The position numbers were made by a program, and so were the translations under genes. Under the pieces are notes generated by a model that did not search any database, was not told the origin of the DNA, and saw only the letters and a program-made list of their open reading frames with translations. A stretch of 32,660 nucleotides of DNA, taken from assembly GCA_046756405.1 (NCBI GenBank), contig JBHHWH010000022.1, positions 1 through 32,660 on the forward strand, read 5' to 3'. How positions within the stretch are numbered: the first letter of the stretch is position 1; every line of letters begins with the position of its first letter. This document shows, piece by piece, positions 24,422 to 31,702 of the stretch. This DNA is from JBHHWH01 sp046756405. Its GTDB lineage: Bacteria; Actinomycetota; Acidimicrobiia; Spongiisociales; ZC4RG35.

Positions 24422-25714
24422 GTGGCGCGCGAGTTCAGACTTCCCGACATCGGCGAGGGTCTCACCGAGGCCGAGATCATCCGCTGGCTGGTGGGCGAAG
24501 GGGACGAGGTCGAGGTTGACCAACCGGTCGTCGAGGTGGAAACCGACAAGGCAGTGGTGGAGATCCCCTCGCCCTATGCCGGTGTGGTGCTTCGCCATGG
24601 CGGAGCAGAGGGAGAGACGATCAACGTCGGAGATGTCCTGGTGGTGATAGGCGAGGAGGGCGAAACCGTTCCGGCTGTCGAAGAGGCTGCTCCGGCCCCC
24701 CAACCCGCTGCCGAGCCTGAAACGGTCTCGCCGGCCGCTCCCATCGTGGGCACCCTCGGCGAGGAGGCCGAGGTACTCGACTCGACACCGGCACCTCCTG
24801 GGACCGAGACCTCCAAGGTGAAGGCCCTACCCGTGGTCCGCAAACTGGCCCGGGAGCACGGTATCGACCTGGCCGTGGTGAAGGGGACCGGCCCCGGGGG
24901 GCGGATCACTCGGGAGGACGTGGAGCGGGCCATCGCCGCCGGCGAAGCCGCCCCCACGGCTACCTCCGAGCCTTCAAGTACCCCTGAGGTGGAGGCCGAG
25001 CCGGTCCCTGCGGCTCCCGAGGTGCCGCGTACCGGGGACGAACGGCGGCCGATGAGCCGGCTCCGGCGCACTATCGCCGCCAACATGGCGAAGAGCTGGG
25101 CGGAGATCCCCCATGTCACCACCTTCGACGATGTCGACGCCACCCGCCTCCTGGAGATACGGGCCGCCCTCAGCGCCCGCCACGACACCAAGGTTCCCTT
25201 AGAAGCACTGGTGGTGAAGGCGGTGATCCCCGCCCTACGCGCCTTCCCCGAGTTCAACGCCACCGTCGACGGCGACGACCTGGTCCTTCACCACGACTAC
25301 GACATCGGTATCGCTGTCGACACCCCCGACGGTCTCCTGGTGGCGGTGATTCGCGACGCCGCCTCCAAGGGCGTCCTCGAGCTGGCCACCGAGGTGGTCC
25401 GCCTCGGGGTGGGAGCCAAGGCCAGGACCCTGGCGCCCGAGGAGCTCACCGGCCAGACCTTCACCGTGTCCAACATCGGAGCGGTGGGAGGAGGCCACGG
25501 CACCCCGATCGTCCCCTACGGCACCACGGCGATCCTCTCAGTGGGCCGGGCCGAGGAGAAGCCGGTCGTCGCAGACGGCGAGTTGATGATCGTCCCCCTG
25601 ATGCCCCTCTCCCTCTCCTACGACCATCGGGTGATCGACGGAGCCGTGGGGAGGCGTTTTATGGCGATGGTCATGGAGAACCTGGAGGAGCCGGCTCTGT
25701 TCCTGGCTGACTGA
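24422..25714 (+). CDS. pdhC: Dihydrolipoamide acyltransferase (E2) of the pyruvate dehydrogenase complex
   Basis: A 430-residue E2. It has one lipoyl domain with K43 in the motif ETDKAVVEIP, an Ala/Pro/Glu-rich linker (~85-130), an E3/E1-binding domain at ~134-172 (ALPVVRKLAREHGID...GPGGRITREDV), a second linker, and the acyltransferase domain from ~205 ending in SYDHRVIDG with H402 and D406. It forms the complex core and swings acyl or reduced lipoyl groups between sites. GTG 24422 directly follows the pdhB stop. The stop overlaps the ATG of the AhpD-like gene by one base (TGATG). No E3 (lipoamide dehydrogenase) gene is in the window. Confidence 0.94.
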   Translation: MAREFRLPDIGEGLTEAEIIRWLVGEGDEVEVDQPVVEVETDKAVVEIPSPYAGVVLRHGGAEGETINVGDVLVVIGEEGETVPAVEEAAPAPQPAAEPETVSPAAPIVGTLGEEAEVLDSTPAPPGTETSKVKALPVVRKLAREHGIDLAVVKGTGPGGRITREDVERAIAAGEAAPTATSEPSSTPEVEAEPVPAAPEVPRTGDERRPMSRLRRTIAANMAKSWAEIPHVTTFDDVDATRLLEIRAALSARHDTKVPLEALVVKAVIPALRAFPEFNATVDGDDLVLHHDYDIGIAVDTPDGLLVAVIRDAASKGVLELATEVVRLGVGAKARTLAPEELTGQTFTVSNIGAVGGGHGTPIVPYGTTAILSVGRAEEKPVVADGELMIVPLMPLSLSYDHRVIDGAVGRRFMAMVMENLEEPALFLAD

Positions 25715-26280
25715 TGGCCCACATCCACGTTCTCGGCTACGACGAGACCTCCGGCGTAGCCCGGAGGGAATACGACGCCGCGCTGCGCCGGGCGGGGCGG
25801 GTATGGAACATCGTCTCGGTCCAGAGCCAGCTTCCCGAGGTGATGCGGGACTCGATGCGGCTCTACCGGTCGATCATGTTCGGTCCCTCGCCACTCACCC
25901 GGGCCCAGCGGGAGATGATCGCGGTGGTCACCTCTTCGGCCAACGACTGTCACTACTGAATCACCGCCCATCTGCACGACCTCCGGGATGAGGTCGAAGA
26001 CCAGGAGATGGTGGACCGCTTCGCCGAAAACTGGTGCACCGCAGGACTCGATGAGGCGACCATCGCACTGCTGGAGTTCGTCGAGAAGCTCACCCGCACC
26101 CCGGCCGCGGTCAGCGGGGAGGACGTCGAGCGGCTACGGGATGCCGGCTTCGACGACCAGGGGATCTCTTCGGTCGTCCAGGTGGTGGCCTACTTCAACT
26201 ACATCAACCGGGTGGCCGAAGGTCTCGGCGTCGACCCGGAGGACTGGCTGGGCGACGACGGACGTCCGCTGTCCGTTTAG
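25714..26280 (+). CDS. AhpD-like peroxidase, candidate selenoprotein (in-frame TGA = Sec82)
   Basis: Read through the TGA at 25957-25959, this is a 188-residue AhpD/carboxymuconolactone decarboxylase-type protein. The active-site segment is SSANDC79-HY-U82-ITAH86-LHDLR, so selenocysteine takes the place of the second Cys of CxxCxxxH. Compared with M. tuberculosis AhpD (E118, C130, C133, H137), the matching residues here are E67, C79, U82 and H86, with identical spacing. Sequence after the TGA stays in frame and family-like (FVEKLTRTPAAVS, VVQVVAYFNYINRVAEGLGVDPEDW) to TAG at 26278. The ATG overlaps the pdhC stop, and AhpD proteins take electrons from dihydrolipoyl E2. A stop mutation or miscall (TGC to TGA) is the alternative; sel genes are not in the window. 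Confidence 0.85.
25977..25996 (+). promoter_or_regulatory. Candidate bacterial SECIS hairpin downstream of the TGA
   Basis: CGACCTC (25977-25983) pairs fully with GAGGTCG (25990-25996) around a six-base loop CGGGAT. The stem begins 17 nt after the TGA and the loop 24 nt after it, within the range known for bacterial SECIS elements. A G is at the second loop position, as SelB-binding loops usually require. The stem lies in coding sequence (HDLRDEVED), so chance or codon constraint is possible. Confidence 0.6.
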
Positions 26281-26290
26281 CCTCCCAACT

Positions 26291-27781
26291 ATGCCTGAAG
26301 AGAAGAACAGCACCACCGAAAAAGCCACCGAGGAAGAGAAGAAGGAAGAGCTCCCCGAGATCGAGGAGAAGGAGTCCACCCGCAAGGGGGCTGGAACCTT
26401 CGGGGGCACCGACGTCGCTTACACCGCCCGGGCCGCCACTTTGGTCTTCGAGATCAACGACACCAAGGCCTCCTTCTTCTATGTCGACTACACCAAAGAC
26501 GACGCCGACCCGGCAACCCGGCCGGTCCTGTTCTGCTTCAACGGAGGGCCCGGGTCTTCCACGGTCTGGCTTCATCTGGGGCTGTTCGGCCCCAAGCGAT
26601 TCCACCTCGACGACGAAGGCTTCAAAGTGGGAATGCAGGGGAGGCTGGTCGAAAATCCGTACTCGATCCTCGATGTTGCCGACGTGGTGTGCATCGACGC
26701 CATCGGGACCGGTTTCTCCAAGGTGGAGCCCAAGGACAAAGAGGAGGAGTTCTTCCACTTCAAACACGACGTGGAGGCCTTCGCCCAGTTCATCGTCCAC
26801 TATCTGAACCGCCACGGCCGCTGGGCATCACCGAAGTATCTGGCAGGGGAGAGCTACGGGACCCTGCGGGGTGCGGCCATCGCCAATCAACTGTTCACCA
26901 CCCATGGGGTGGAGTTCAACGGGATCGTGCTGATCTCGTCGATCCTCAACTACCAGACCGTGGCCCTGGACAGAAAGACCTGGCTGTTCCACCCCGGCAA
27001 CGACCTCCCCTTCTCCCTATACCTGCCCACCTACGCCGCCACCGCCTGGTACCACGGCAGGCTGCCCAAGAAGTATCAGTCGAAGCCGCTGCGGGAGGTG
27101 CTCGACGAGGTGGAGGACTTCGCCCTCGGGGATTACTGGTCGGCTCTGGCCCAGGGCGACAAGTTCGACCCGGGGAAGCGAGCCCGCATCCTCAAGCGCC
27201 TCGCCGCCTACACCGGACTCTCAGCCGACTACATCGACATTTTCGACCTCCGTGTCCACATTCTCCACTTCTGCAAGGAGCTGCTGCGGGACCAGCGGCG
27301 CACCGTGGGTCGGATCGACTCCCGCTATGTGGGCATCGACCGCAAAAAGGGCGGGGAGCTGATCGAAGCCGACCCCAGCATGGACGCCACCGGTGCGGTG
27401 GCCACCTCGGCCCTCAACCAGTACCTACGGGAGGAGATCGGCTTCGACGCCACCGAGATCTACAAGATCATGTCGCTGAAGGTCAACGAGAAGTGGAACT
27501 ACGAGGACTTCAAGAACCGCTACGTGGACACCTCCGAGCACATGCGGGAACTGATGTCACGCTCTACCGGCACCCGGGTCTTCGTGGCCAACGGTTACTA
27601 CGACCTGGCCACCCCCCACTTCGCCACCGAATACACCTTCTCCCACATGGGACTCGACCCCGAGATCCGGGGCAACGTTCAGATGGAGTACTACGAGGCG
27701 GGGCACATGATGTATGTGCACAAGCCCTCCCTGGAGCGACTCTCTACCCACCTGCGGGAGTTCGTGGAAGAGACCACATGA
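26291..27781 (+). CDS. S10 family serine carboxypeptidase-like protein, no signal peptide
   Basis: A 496-residue serine carboxypeptidase-family (S10) alpha/beta hydrolase. Visible motifs are FNGGPGSSTVW (85-90, oxyanion region), the nucleophile elbow GESYG with S188, D438 in VANGYYDLATPHF, and H472 in YEAGHMMY, giving a complete Ser-Asp-His triad. S10 enzymes remove C-terminal residues at acid pH and are usually secreted or lysosomal. Here residues 1-32 are Glu/Lys-rich and hydrophilic, with no signal peptide, so the protein looks cytosolic. The ATG at 26291 comes 11 nt after the AhpD-like gene. The stop overlaps the racemase ATG (ATGA), suggesting the two act in the same pathway. Confidence 0.88.
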   Translation: MPEEKNSTTEKATEEEKKEELPEIEEKESTRKGAGTFGGTDVAYTARAATLVFEINDTKASFFYVDYTKDDADPATRPVLFCFNGGPGSSTVWLHLGLFGPKRFHLDDEGFKVGMQGRLVENPYSILDVADVVCIDAIGTGFSKVEPKDKEEEFFHFKHDVEAFAQFIVHYLNRHGRWASPKYLAGESYGTLRGAAIANQLFTTHGVEFNGIVLISSILNYQTVALDRKTWLFHPGNDLPFSLYLPTYAATAWYHGRLPKKYQSKPLREVLDEVEDFALGDYWSALAQGDKFDPGKRARILKRLAAYTGLSADYIDIFDLRVHILHFCKELLRDQRRTVGRIDSRYVGIDRKKGGELIEADPSMDATGAVATSALNQYLREEIGFDATEIYKIMSLKVNEKWNYEDFKNRYVDTSEHMRELMSRSTGTRVFVANGYYDLATPHFATEYTFSHMGLDPEIRGNVQMEYYEAGHMMYVHKPSLERLSTHLREFVEETT

Positions 27782-28479
27782 GACGGATCGGCCTCCTCGG
27801 AGGGATGAGCTGGCAGTCGACCATCACCTACTACCGCCATCTCAACGAGGAGGTCAACGCCCGACTTGGCGGCCAGCACTCGGCCGACCTGGTCATCTGG
27901 TCGGGAGACTTCGCTCCGGTGGCCCGATGCACCGCGGAGAGAGATTGGGACACCCTGGCCCGAATCTTGGTGGAGGCCGGCAAAGGCCTGGTGGCCCAGG
28001 GGGCGGAGCTGCTGGTGATAGCGGCCAACACCTCCCATGTGGTGGCCGATCAAGTGGAGGCCTACGCCGGGGCGCCGGTAATCAACATGATCGATGCCAC
28101 CGCTCACCGGCTCGAAGAAGTGGGCGTGGGCCGGGCGGCACTATTGGGCACCGCAGCGGTGATGGAGGAGCCCTTCTACGCCGAGCGCATGGCAGCCAAC
28201 GGCATCGAGGTGGTGGTGCCCTCCGAGGAGGCCCGGAAGGAGATCGGCCGGATCATCTTCGAGGAGCTGGTCCTCGGTACCGTCAACGACGGCTCGCATC
28301 GGACGCTGGTGGACACCATGGACATCCTCGCTGACCAGGGGGCCGAAGGGGCCATCCTGGGATGTACGGAGCTGTCGCTGATCCTCGACGAGGACGATGC
28401 CCGCATCCCCGGCTTCGACACCACCCGCATCCACGCCGAGGCTGCCGTGGAGGCGGCGCTGGGCTCCTCCCGTTGGTGA
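27778..28479 (+). CDS. Aspartate/glutamate racemase family protein with one catalytic Cys missing
   Basis: A 233-residue member of the Asp/Glu racemase superfamily (aspartate racemase/YgeA branch), judging from MRRIGLLGGMSWQSTITYYR and LGCTELSLIL. Classical two-base racemases have Cys in both NT and GCTEL motifs. The second is present (C196), but the first reads IAANTSH with A83 before N84-T85. Single-Cys members exist (E. coli YgeA uses Thr/Cys), so racemisation of an amino acid such as Asp, Glu or another is possible but not certain. The ATG overlaps the upstream carboxypeptidase stop by 4 nt. This is the last gene of the rightward PDH operon run. Confidence 0.85.
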   Translation: MRRIGLLGGMSWQSTITYYRHLNEEVNARLGGQHSADLVIWSGDFAPVARCTAERDWDTLARILVEAGKGLVAQGAELLVIAANTSHVVADQVEAYAGAPVINMIDATAHRLEEVGVGRAALLGTAAVMEEPFYAERMAANGIEVVVPSEEARKEIGRIIFEELVLGTVNDGSHRTLVDTMDILADQGAEGAILGCTELSLILDEDDARIPGFDTTRIHAEAAVEAALGSSRW

Positions 28480-28480
28480 C

Positions 28481-28496
28481 CGGGGGTCTGGCCCCG
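28481..28496. terminator. Weak GC hairpin between convergent genes
   Basis: CGGGG (28481-28485) and CCCCG (28492-28496) can form a 5-bp stem with a six-base loop just after the racemase stop, in the 38-nt gap before the convergent lipoprotein gene. There is no T-run, so only the U-less type of terminator would fit. Low confidence. Confidence 0.25.
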
Positions 28497-28517
28497 CAGA
28501 ACTCGACTCCAATCTGG

Positions 28518-29372
28518 CTACCGACGTGGGGGATGGATCATCAGCGTCGTGAAGTATCCGTCGTGGGGGCACCCGGGCGGGGCTTGGGCGAACTGTCCTT
28601 CTTCCGCCCATCCGAAGAGCCCTATCTGGTCACCGGAGGAGGCCACCATCTCGCCTCCGGACTCCCACCTAGAAAGGAGGACCGATGTCGCGGTGATGAT
28701 GGAGCTGGCGCCACCCGGCCAGACCACCAGGAGGGTTCCCGTCGGGTGTTCGATGGTCGCACAGGCACCGTCGATCGTGATGCGGGTAGGTCCGAAGCCG
28801 ATGGTTTGAGTCGCCATTACCACATCCACGGGCCACTTTGCCAGCTCTCCGATGGAGGGCGGCAAGACTCCGAGGAGGTAGAGGAGGGTGTCGTACTGGC
28901 ATGTTGCGGGTAGGTCCTCGGGTAGCTCTTGAGGAAGCGACGACCCGGGAACTCCACGGAAGGTGTAGAAGGCGCCGCTGGTGACGATTCGCTCGGGAAC
29001 ACTTCCCCATGGGGAGGTGATGACCAGGTCGTTGCCGGAGATGGCAGCCTGGGGACCGCCGACGAGCAACGTGGTTGCCTCTTCGGTTCTCGCCGTGACA
29101 CATCGCCCGTCGATGTCGAGCTCAGCTTCCAGCACGACGATGGGCATGCCCTGGAGAGAGACGGTGGTTGTCAACTTCGGCAAGGGAAGCCGCTCCGGCG
29201 CGGCGACCGAAGTTGTCGGAGACTCGGGTTCTGTGGTCGTGGTAGGCGCAGGCGCAGTAGAAGTCGCAGGGGAAGTAGAAGTCGTCTGCTCGGTTACTGG
29301 CGTGGGGTTACACGCCGATACGCCCAGAGCAAGAACAAATAGGAGGGCGGTTCCTCTCGTAGGGTGTCTCAT
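28518..29372 (-). CDS. Putative lipoprotein, unknown function
   Basis: A 284-residue exported lipoprotein. A short basic start and hydrophobic stretch lead to the lipobox LGVSAC with C21 as the lipidation site. Residues ~22-60 are a Thr/Pro/Ser-rich tether, typical of actinobacterial surface lipoproteins. The rest is beta-rich with four further cysteines (in GRCVTAR, ATCQYD, GACATI and PGCPHDG) that may form disulfides. No enzymatic motif is seen and I do not recognise the family. It lies 12 nt after the secreted protease gene on the same strand, so both may be exported together. GAGAAT lies 6 nt before the ATG, a possible leaderless -10. Confidence 0.75.
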   Translation of the reverse strand: MRHPTRGTALLFVLALGVSACNPTPVTEQTTSTSPATSTAPAPTTTTEPESPTTSVAAPERLPLPKLTTTVSLQGMPIVVLEAELDIDGRCVTARTEEATTLLVGGPQAAISGNDLVITSPWGSVPERIVTSGAFYTFRGVPGSSLPQELPEDLPATCQYDTLLYLLGVLPPSIGELAKWPVDVVMATQTIGFGPTRITIDGACATIEHPTGTLLVVWPGGASSIITATSVLLSRWESGGEMVASSGDQIGLFGWAEEGQFAQAPPGCPHDGYFTTLMIHPPRR

Positions 29373-29384
29373 GCCGCGATTCTC

Positions 29385-30755
29385 TCATCCCGTCTGGACG
29401 AACACTCCGAAGTAGTCCTCGGCATGGTGAATCTTGCCGTATATCTCGCCATAACCTGATCCGGGGATCCCTGGGAAACCTCCGTCCGCCGACTGTATGC
29501 CGTAGGCCTTCGATCCCACCCACCACGGGCCACCGGAGTCTCCTTTGTAGGCCCAGCACGACTCAGCCGAGCCGATCGGACAACCCCGATCCACCAGAAC
29601 CGCGTCGTGGATATCGACTGTGCAATCGGACGATGAGTGCCCGCCGCAGTTCTCCCAAGACATGGTGTAGTTGAACGAAGCGTCGAAGATGTCTCCACAC
29701 CGAAGCCTCGCCGAGGCCCGGCCGAAGGAGCAAACACGCTTTCCTACGGTGTGGTCGGAGTTGGAGGCGCTCGACCCGACGGACCACAGCGATGACGTGC
29801 TCACCCAGTAGAGCGGGAAGTCGTCGTGGGTGGTGGTATGGAACTCGATGTCCGCCATGGCGACGCCTGGACGTGGTACCAGCATTTCCCCTTCCCAGGG
29901 TGCTGAGAAGTCGGTGACCGGATCTGGATCCATCGTCGAATTGTGCTGCTCAAGACGGTTGATCCCCTCACAGTGCGAGGCGGTGAGTATTCCCTCCTTC
30001 CAGTCGGAGTACCTTCTGACGACGAAACCGGAAGTGCACTCCCGCGTAGGGTCGTCCTGCACCCATGACCCACCGTAACCATGGGTCGGATTGGTCAACG
30101 TCGAACCGATCGCCCGCACTCTCACATCCATTGGAACCGACTGGAGATTCGGAACCCGACTCCTAAGGAGCTCGTCTAGCTGGGGAGTGGCTGTAAACAC
30201 GTTGGATGGCGTGTCAACGACGGTGACCCTGAGCCGTTCACTTCTCACGTCGGTTCCGGTCATGACCTGGTCGTATCCGAGGCCTCGCAGCTCCGCGAAC
30301 ACGGCGCGGGACAGGCCTATGAGTTCCTTCTCGGAATGGCTTCGTCCACCGACGAGGGACACCCTCGGAAGCCCTGACGCAGCAACTATGTCTCGAGCTC
30401 GGTCAGGTACCTCACCCTTGAACCAGAAGGTAAGTTCGCCTGGACCTTCACCGAAGTCGAAGGCTGCCCCTGCGTATACGTCCGGGTCGATCTGCGAGAC
30501 GAGGTTGTCTATGAGCGCGCTGCCTTGCTCCTGGTATTCGAACTGAGCTATGGCAGTGTCGACACTGACTCCCAGGCTTTCCGCGAAGTACTCGGCTTGC
30601 ATCGCCAGCATCTCGGACTCGGTGAGAACCTGAGGCTCCTCACCGATATCGGGATCGAAGACGTCTGCTTCGGAAGGCTGGTCGCCCAAGGCAACGCCTG
30701 CCGTGAGACCGAGAAGCAGAGCCGACAGCAGAACTATGCGTATTCGGTCGAACAC
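29385..30755 (-). CDS. Secreted trypsin-like (S1) serine protease with N-terminal pro-region
   Basis: A 456-residue exported chymotrypsin-fold protease. A signal peptide (residues 1-24, VALG before DQ) is followed by a ~190-residue region that reads like a folding pro-domain as in alpha-lytic/streptogrisin proteases. The protease domain carries H261 (LTASHC), D302 (VAMADIEFH) and S407 (YKGDSGGPWW). Several cysteine pairs are visible, including the one at C240/C262. The start is GTG 30753-30755, with AGGGGG about 7 nt upstream. A strong promoter with a GA repeat lies ~45 nt further up. By eye the DNA is less GC-rich than its neighbours, which may point to acquisition. Confidence 0.88.
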   Translation of the reverse strand: MFDRIRIVLLSALLLGLTAGVALGDQPSEADVFDPDIGEEPQVLTESEMLAMQAEYFAESLGVSVDTAIAQFEYQEQGSALIDNLVSQIDPDVYAGAAFDFGEGPGELTFWFKGEVPDRARDIVAASGLPRVSLVGGRSHSEKELIGLSRAVFAELRGLGYDQVMTGTDVRSERLRVTVVDTPSNVFTATPQLDELLRSRVPNLQSVPMDVRVRAIGSTLTNPTHGYGGSWVQDDPTRECTSGFVVRRYSDWKEGILTASHCEGINRLEQHNSTMDPDPVTDFSAPWEGEMLVPRPGVAMADIEFHTTTHDDFPLYWVSTSSLWSVGSSASNSDHTVGKRVCSFGRASARLRCGDIFDASFNYTMSWENCGGHSSSDCTVDIHDAVLVDRGCPIGSAESCWAYKGDSGGPWWVGSKAYGIQSADGGFPGIPGSGYGEIYGKIHHAEDYFGVFVQTG

Positions 30756-30797
30756 GTGATCGCCCCCTTGCTGAGGATCCCCGAGTAATGAAAGCCA

Positions 30798-30826
30798 AAA
30801 GTACCGTCTCTCTCTCTCTCTGTCAA
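30798..30826 (-). promoter_or_regulatory. Promoter for the secreted protease: TTGACA - 17 bp - TACTTT, spacer mostly (GA)7
   Basis: On the minus strand TTGACA (30826-30821) is a perfect -35, followed by a 17-bp spacer and TACTTT (30803-30798), a 4/6 -10. Fourteen of the 17 spacer bases are GA repeats. The predicted start is near 30791, giving a leader of about 35 nt with a ribosome site before GTG 30755. Confidence 0.7.
30807..30820 (-). repeat. (GA)7 dinucleotide microsatellite
   Basis: Seven GA units on the minus strand (TC on plus), lying wholly inside the -35/-10 spacer of the protease promoter. I noticed no other dinucleotide tract of this length in the window. Unit gain or loss would change promoter spacing by 2 bp. 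Confidence 0.9.
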
Positions 30827-30936
30827 CGGCCGCGGCAAAACATCGGTCGCGGCACCCGCTAGGCCCGCCAGGTGCTTATGAGGATGATGGAAGCCAGGCT
30901 GGGCAGCGCGGCTAGCTCCGCTGCGGGGCGACATAG

Positions 30937-31401
30937 TCAACCCTCCTTTTCCTCGAGGATCATCAGCCACTCACGCCCCGGCGGCTCATCGAGCTTGCGG
31001 AAGATCGGCTCCGGCTGACGGAGCAGAACATCTCGGATGCGGGCCACCTGTTTCGGGATCGTGTTCAGCGGAAGGTCATCCACCCCGAACCACTTATGGC
31101 GGTCCGCCTCTTCGGTGGGTGTGAGCTCCCCGCCGATGATCTGGCACTCGAAGGTGAACACGATGTCGGCTCTCCCGTCCGTCCGCCCGTACACCCCGGT
31201 GAGCCGTACCACATCGACATCGAGTCCCGTCTCTTCGGTCACTTCGCGCCGCACCGCGGTGTTGGGCAGCTCTCCGACCTCGACTCGCCCCCCAGGGAGA
31301 TTCCACAGGTCCAGGTCTCGTCGGTGGGAGAGGAGCACCCGGTCGTCGTCATCCAGGATGACAGCGAACGCGCCGAGGGTGTGTCGGGCTTCAGATGGCA
31401 T
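30937..31401 (-). CDS. Nudix hydrolase
   Basis: A 154-residue Nudix pyrophosphohydrolase. The complete Nudix box GX5EX7REUXEEXGU is present from G38 (GRVEVGE) through REVTEETGL (52-60). The motif is preceded by LWNLPGG, as in MutT/ADP-ribose and nucleotide-sugar type enzymes. It probably hydrolyses a nucleoside diphosphate linked to another group; the substrate cannot be read. I chose ATG 31399-31401 over the longer frame to 31461 because the fold begins right after it. CATACT lies 9 nt upstream, a possible -10. It is not closely linked to a neighbour: 241 bases separate its start at 31401 from the Mut7-C stop at 31703, once the extended frame is excluded about 300. Confidence 0.88.
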   Translation of the reverse strand: MPSEARHTLGAFAVILDDDDRVLLSHRRDLDLWNLPGGRVEVGELPNTAVRREVTEETGLDVDVVRLTGVYGRTDGRADIVFTFECQIIGGELTPTEEADRHKWFGVDDLPLNTIPKQVARIRDVLLRQPEPIFRKLDEPPGREWLMILEEKEG

Positions 31402-31702
31402 CCCCGGCCGAGTATGGCACGCGGCAGCGTGACGGTTGATTATTGGGCGGGTGTGGCACAAAGGGAGTAGTCCAGCAAGTAAGACCTTACCGCTGGGGTT
31501 CCGGACGGTGCCTCAACCAAGGCGGTGGGGCTTTGCACCTCTAGGGGAACAGCCACCGGCTTGAACCGGCATCGAGGTTGAAGCCGAGATCGCCCGACTC
31601 ATCGAGGAAGATGAACGACATGAGATCCGAAGACGTGCTGTGTTCTTCACCACGAGCCCAGGAACGAAACGAGGTAGTCGTATCCGGCGGCGGTGGGGGA
31701 CG
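31402..31702. other. 301-base intergenic stretch, no supported gene
   Basis: This gap separates the Nudix start from the Mut7-C stop. It may hold the Nudix promoter near its left end (CATACT on the minus strand, 31416-31411). A plus-strand open stretch from about 31565 (reading IEVEAEIARLIEEDERHE) has no start codon and could be a decayed gene fragment. Short inverted repeats occur (CCGG pairs near 31555-31570), but I found no tRNA or other RNA gene fold. Confidence 0.5.

Noticed and set aside
26008..26280. Separate small ORF after the TGA in the AhpD-like gene
   Set aside because: It is in the same frame as the upstream part and completes the AhpD-type protein, so it is treated as one gene read through TGA.
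26689..27777. Long plus-strand ORF over the carboxypeptidase gene, ahead of the racemase
   Set aside because: Shadow frame: Arg/Gly/His-rich translation with no family features, while the other frame gives a complete S10 peptidase.
30903..30924. Hairpin GCAGCG/CGCTGC after the Nudix gene as a terminator
   Set aside because: A 6-bp stem with a 10-nt loop and no T-run on either side; too weak to list.
31500..31600. Possible tRNA or other structured RNA (CCGG inverted repeats with a TTCAA-like loop)
   Set aside because: On checking, the presumed T-stem bases do not pair correctly and no acceptor, D or anticodon arm could be built.
31565..31702. Plus-strand open stretch reading IEVEAEIARLIEEDERHE
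   Set aside because: It has no start codon after the stop at 31562 and continues as a shadow of the Mut7-C gene; at best a decayed fragment.
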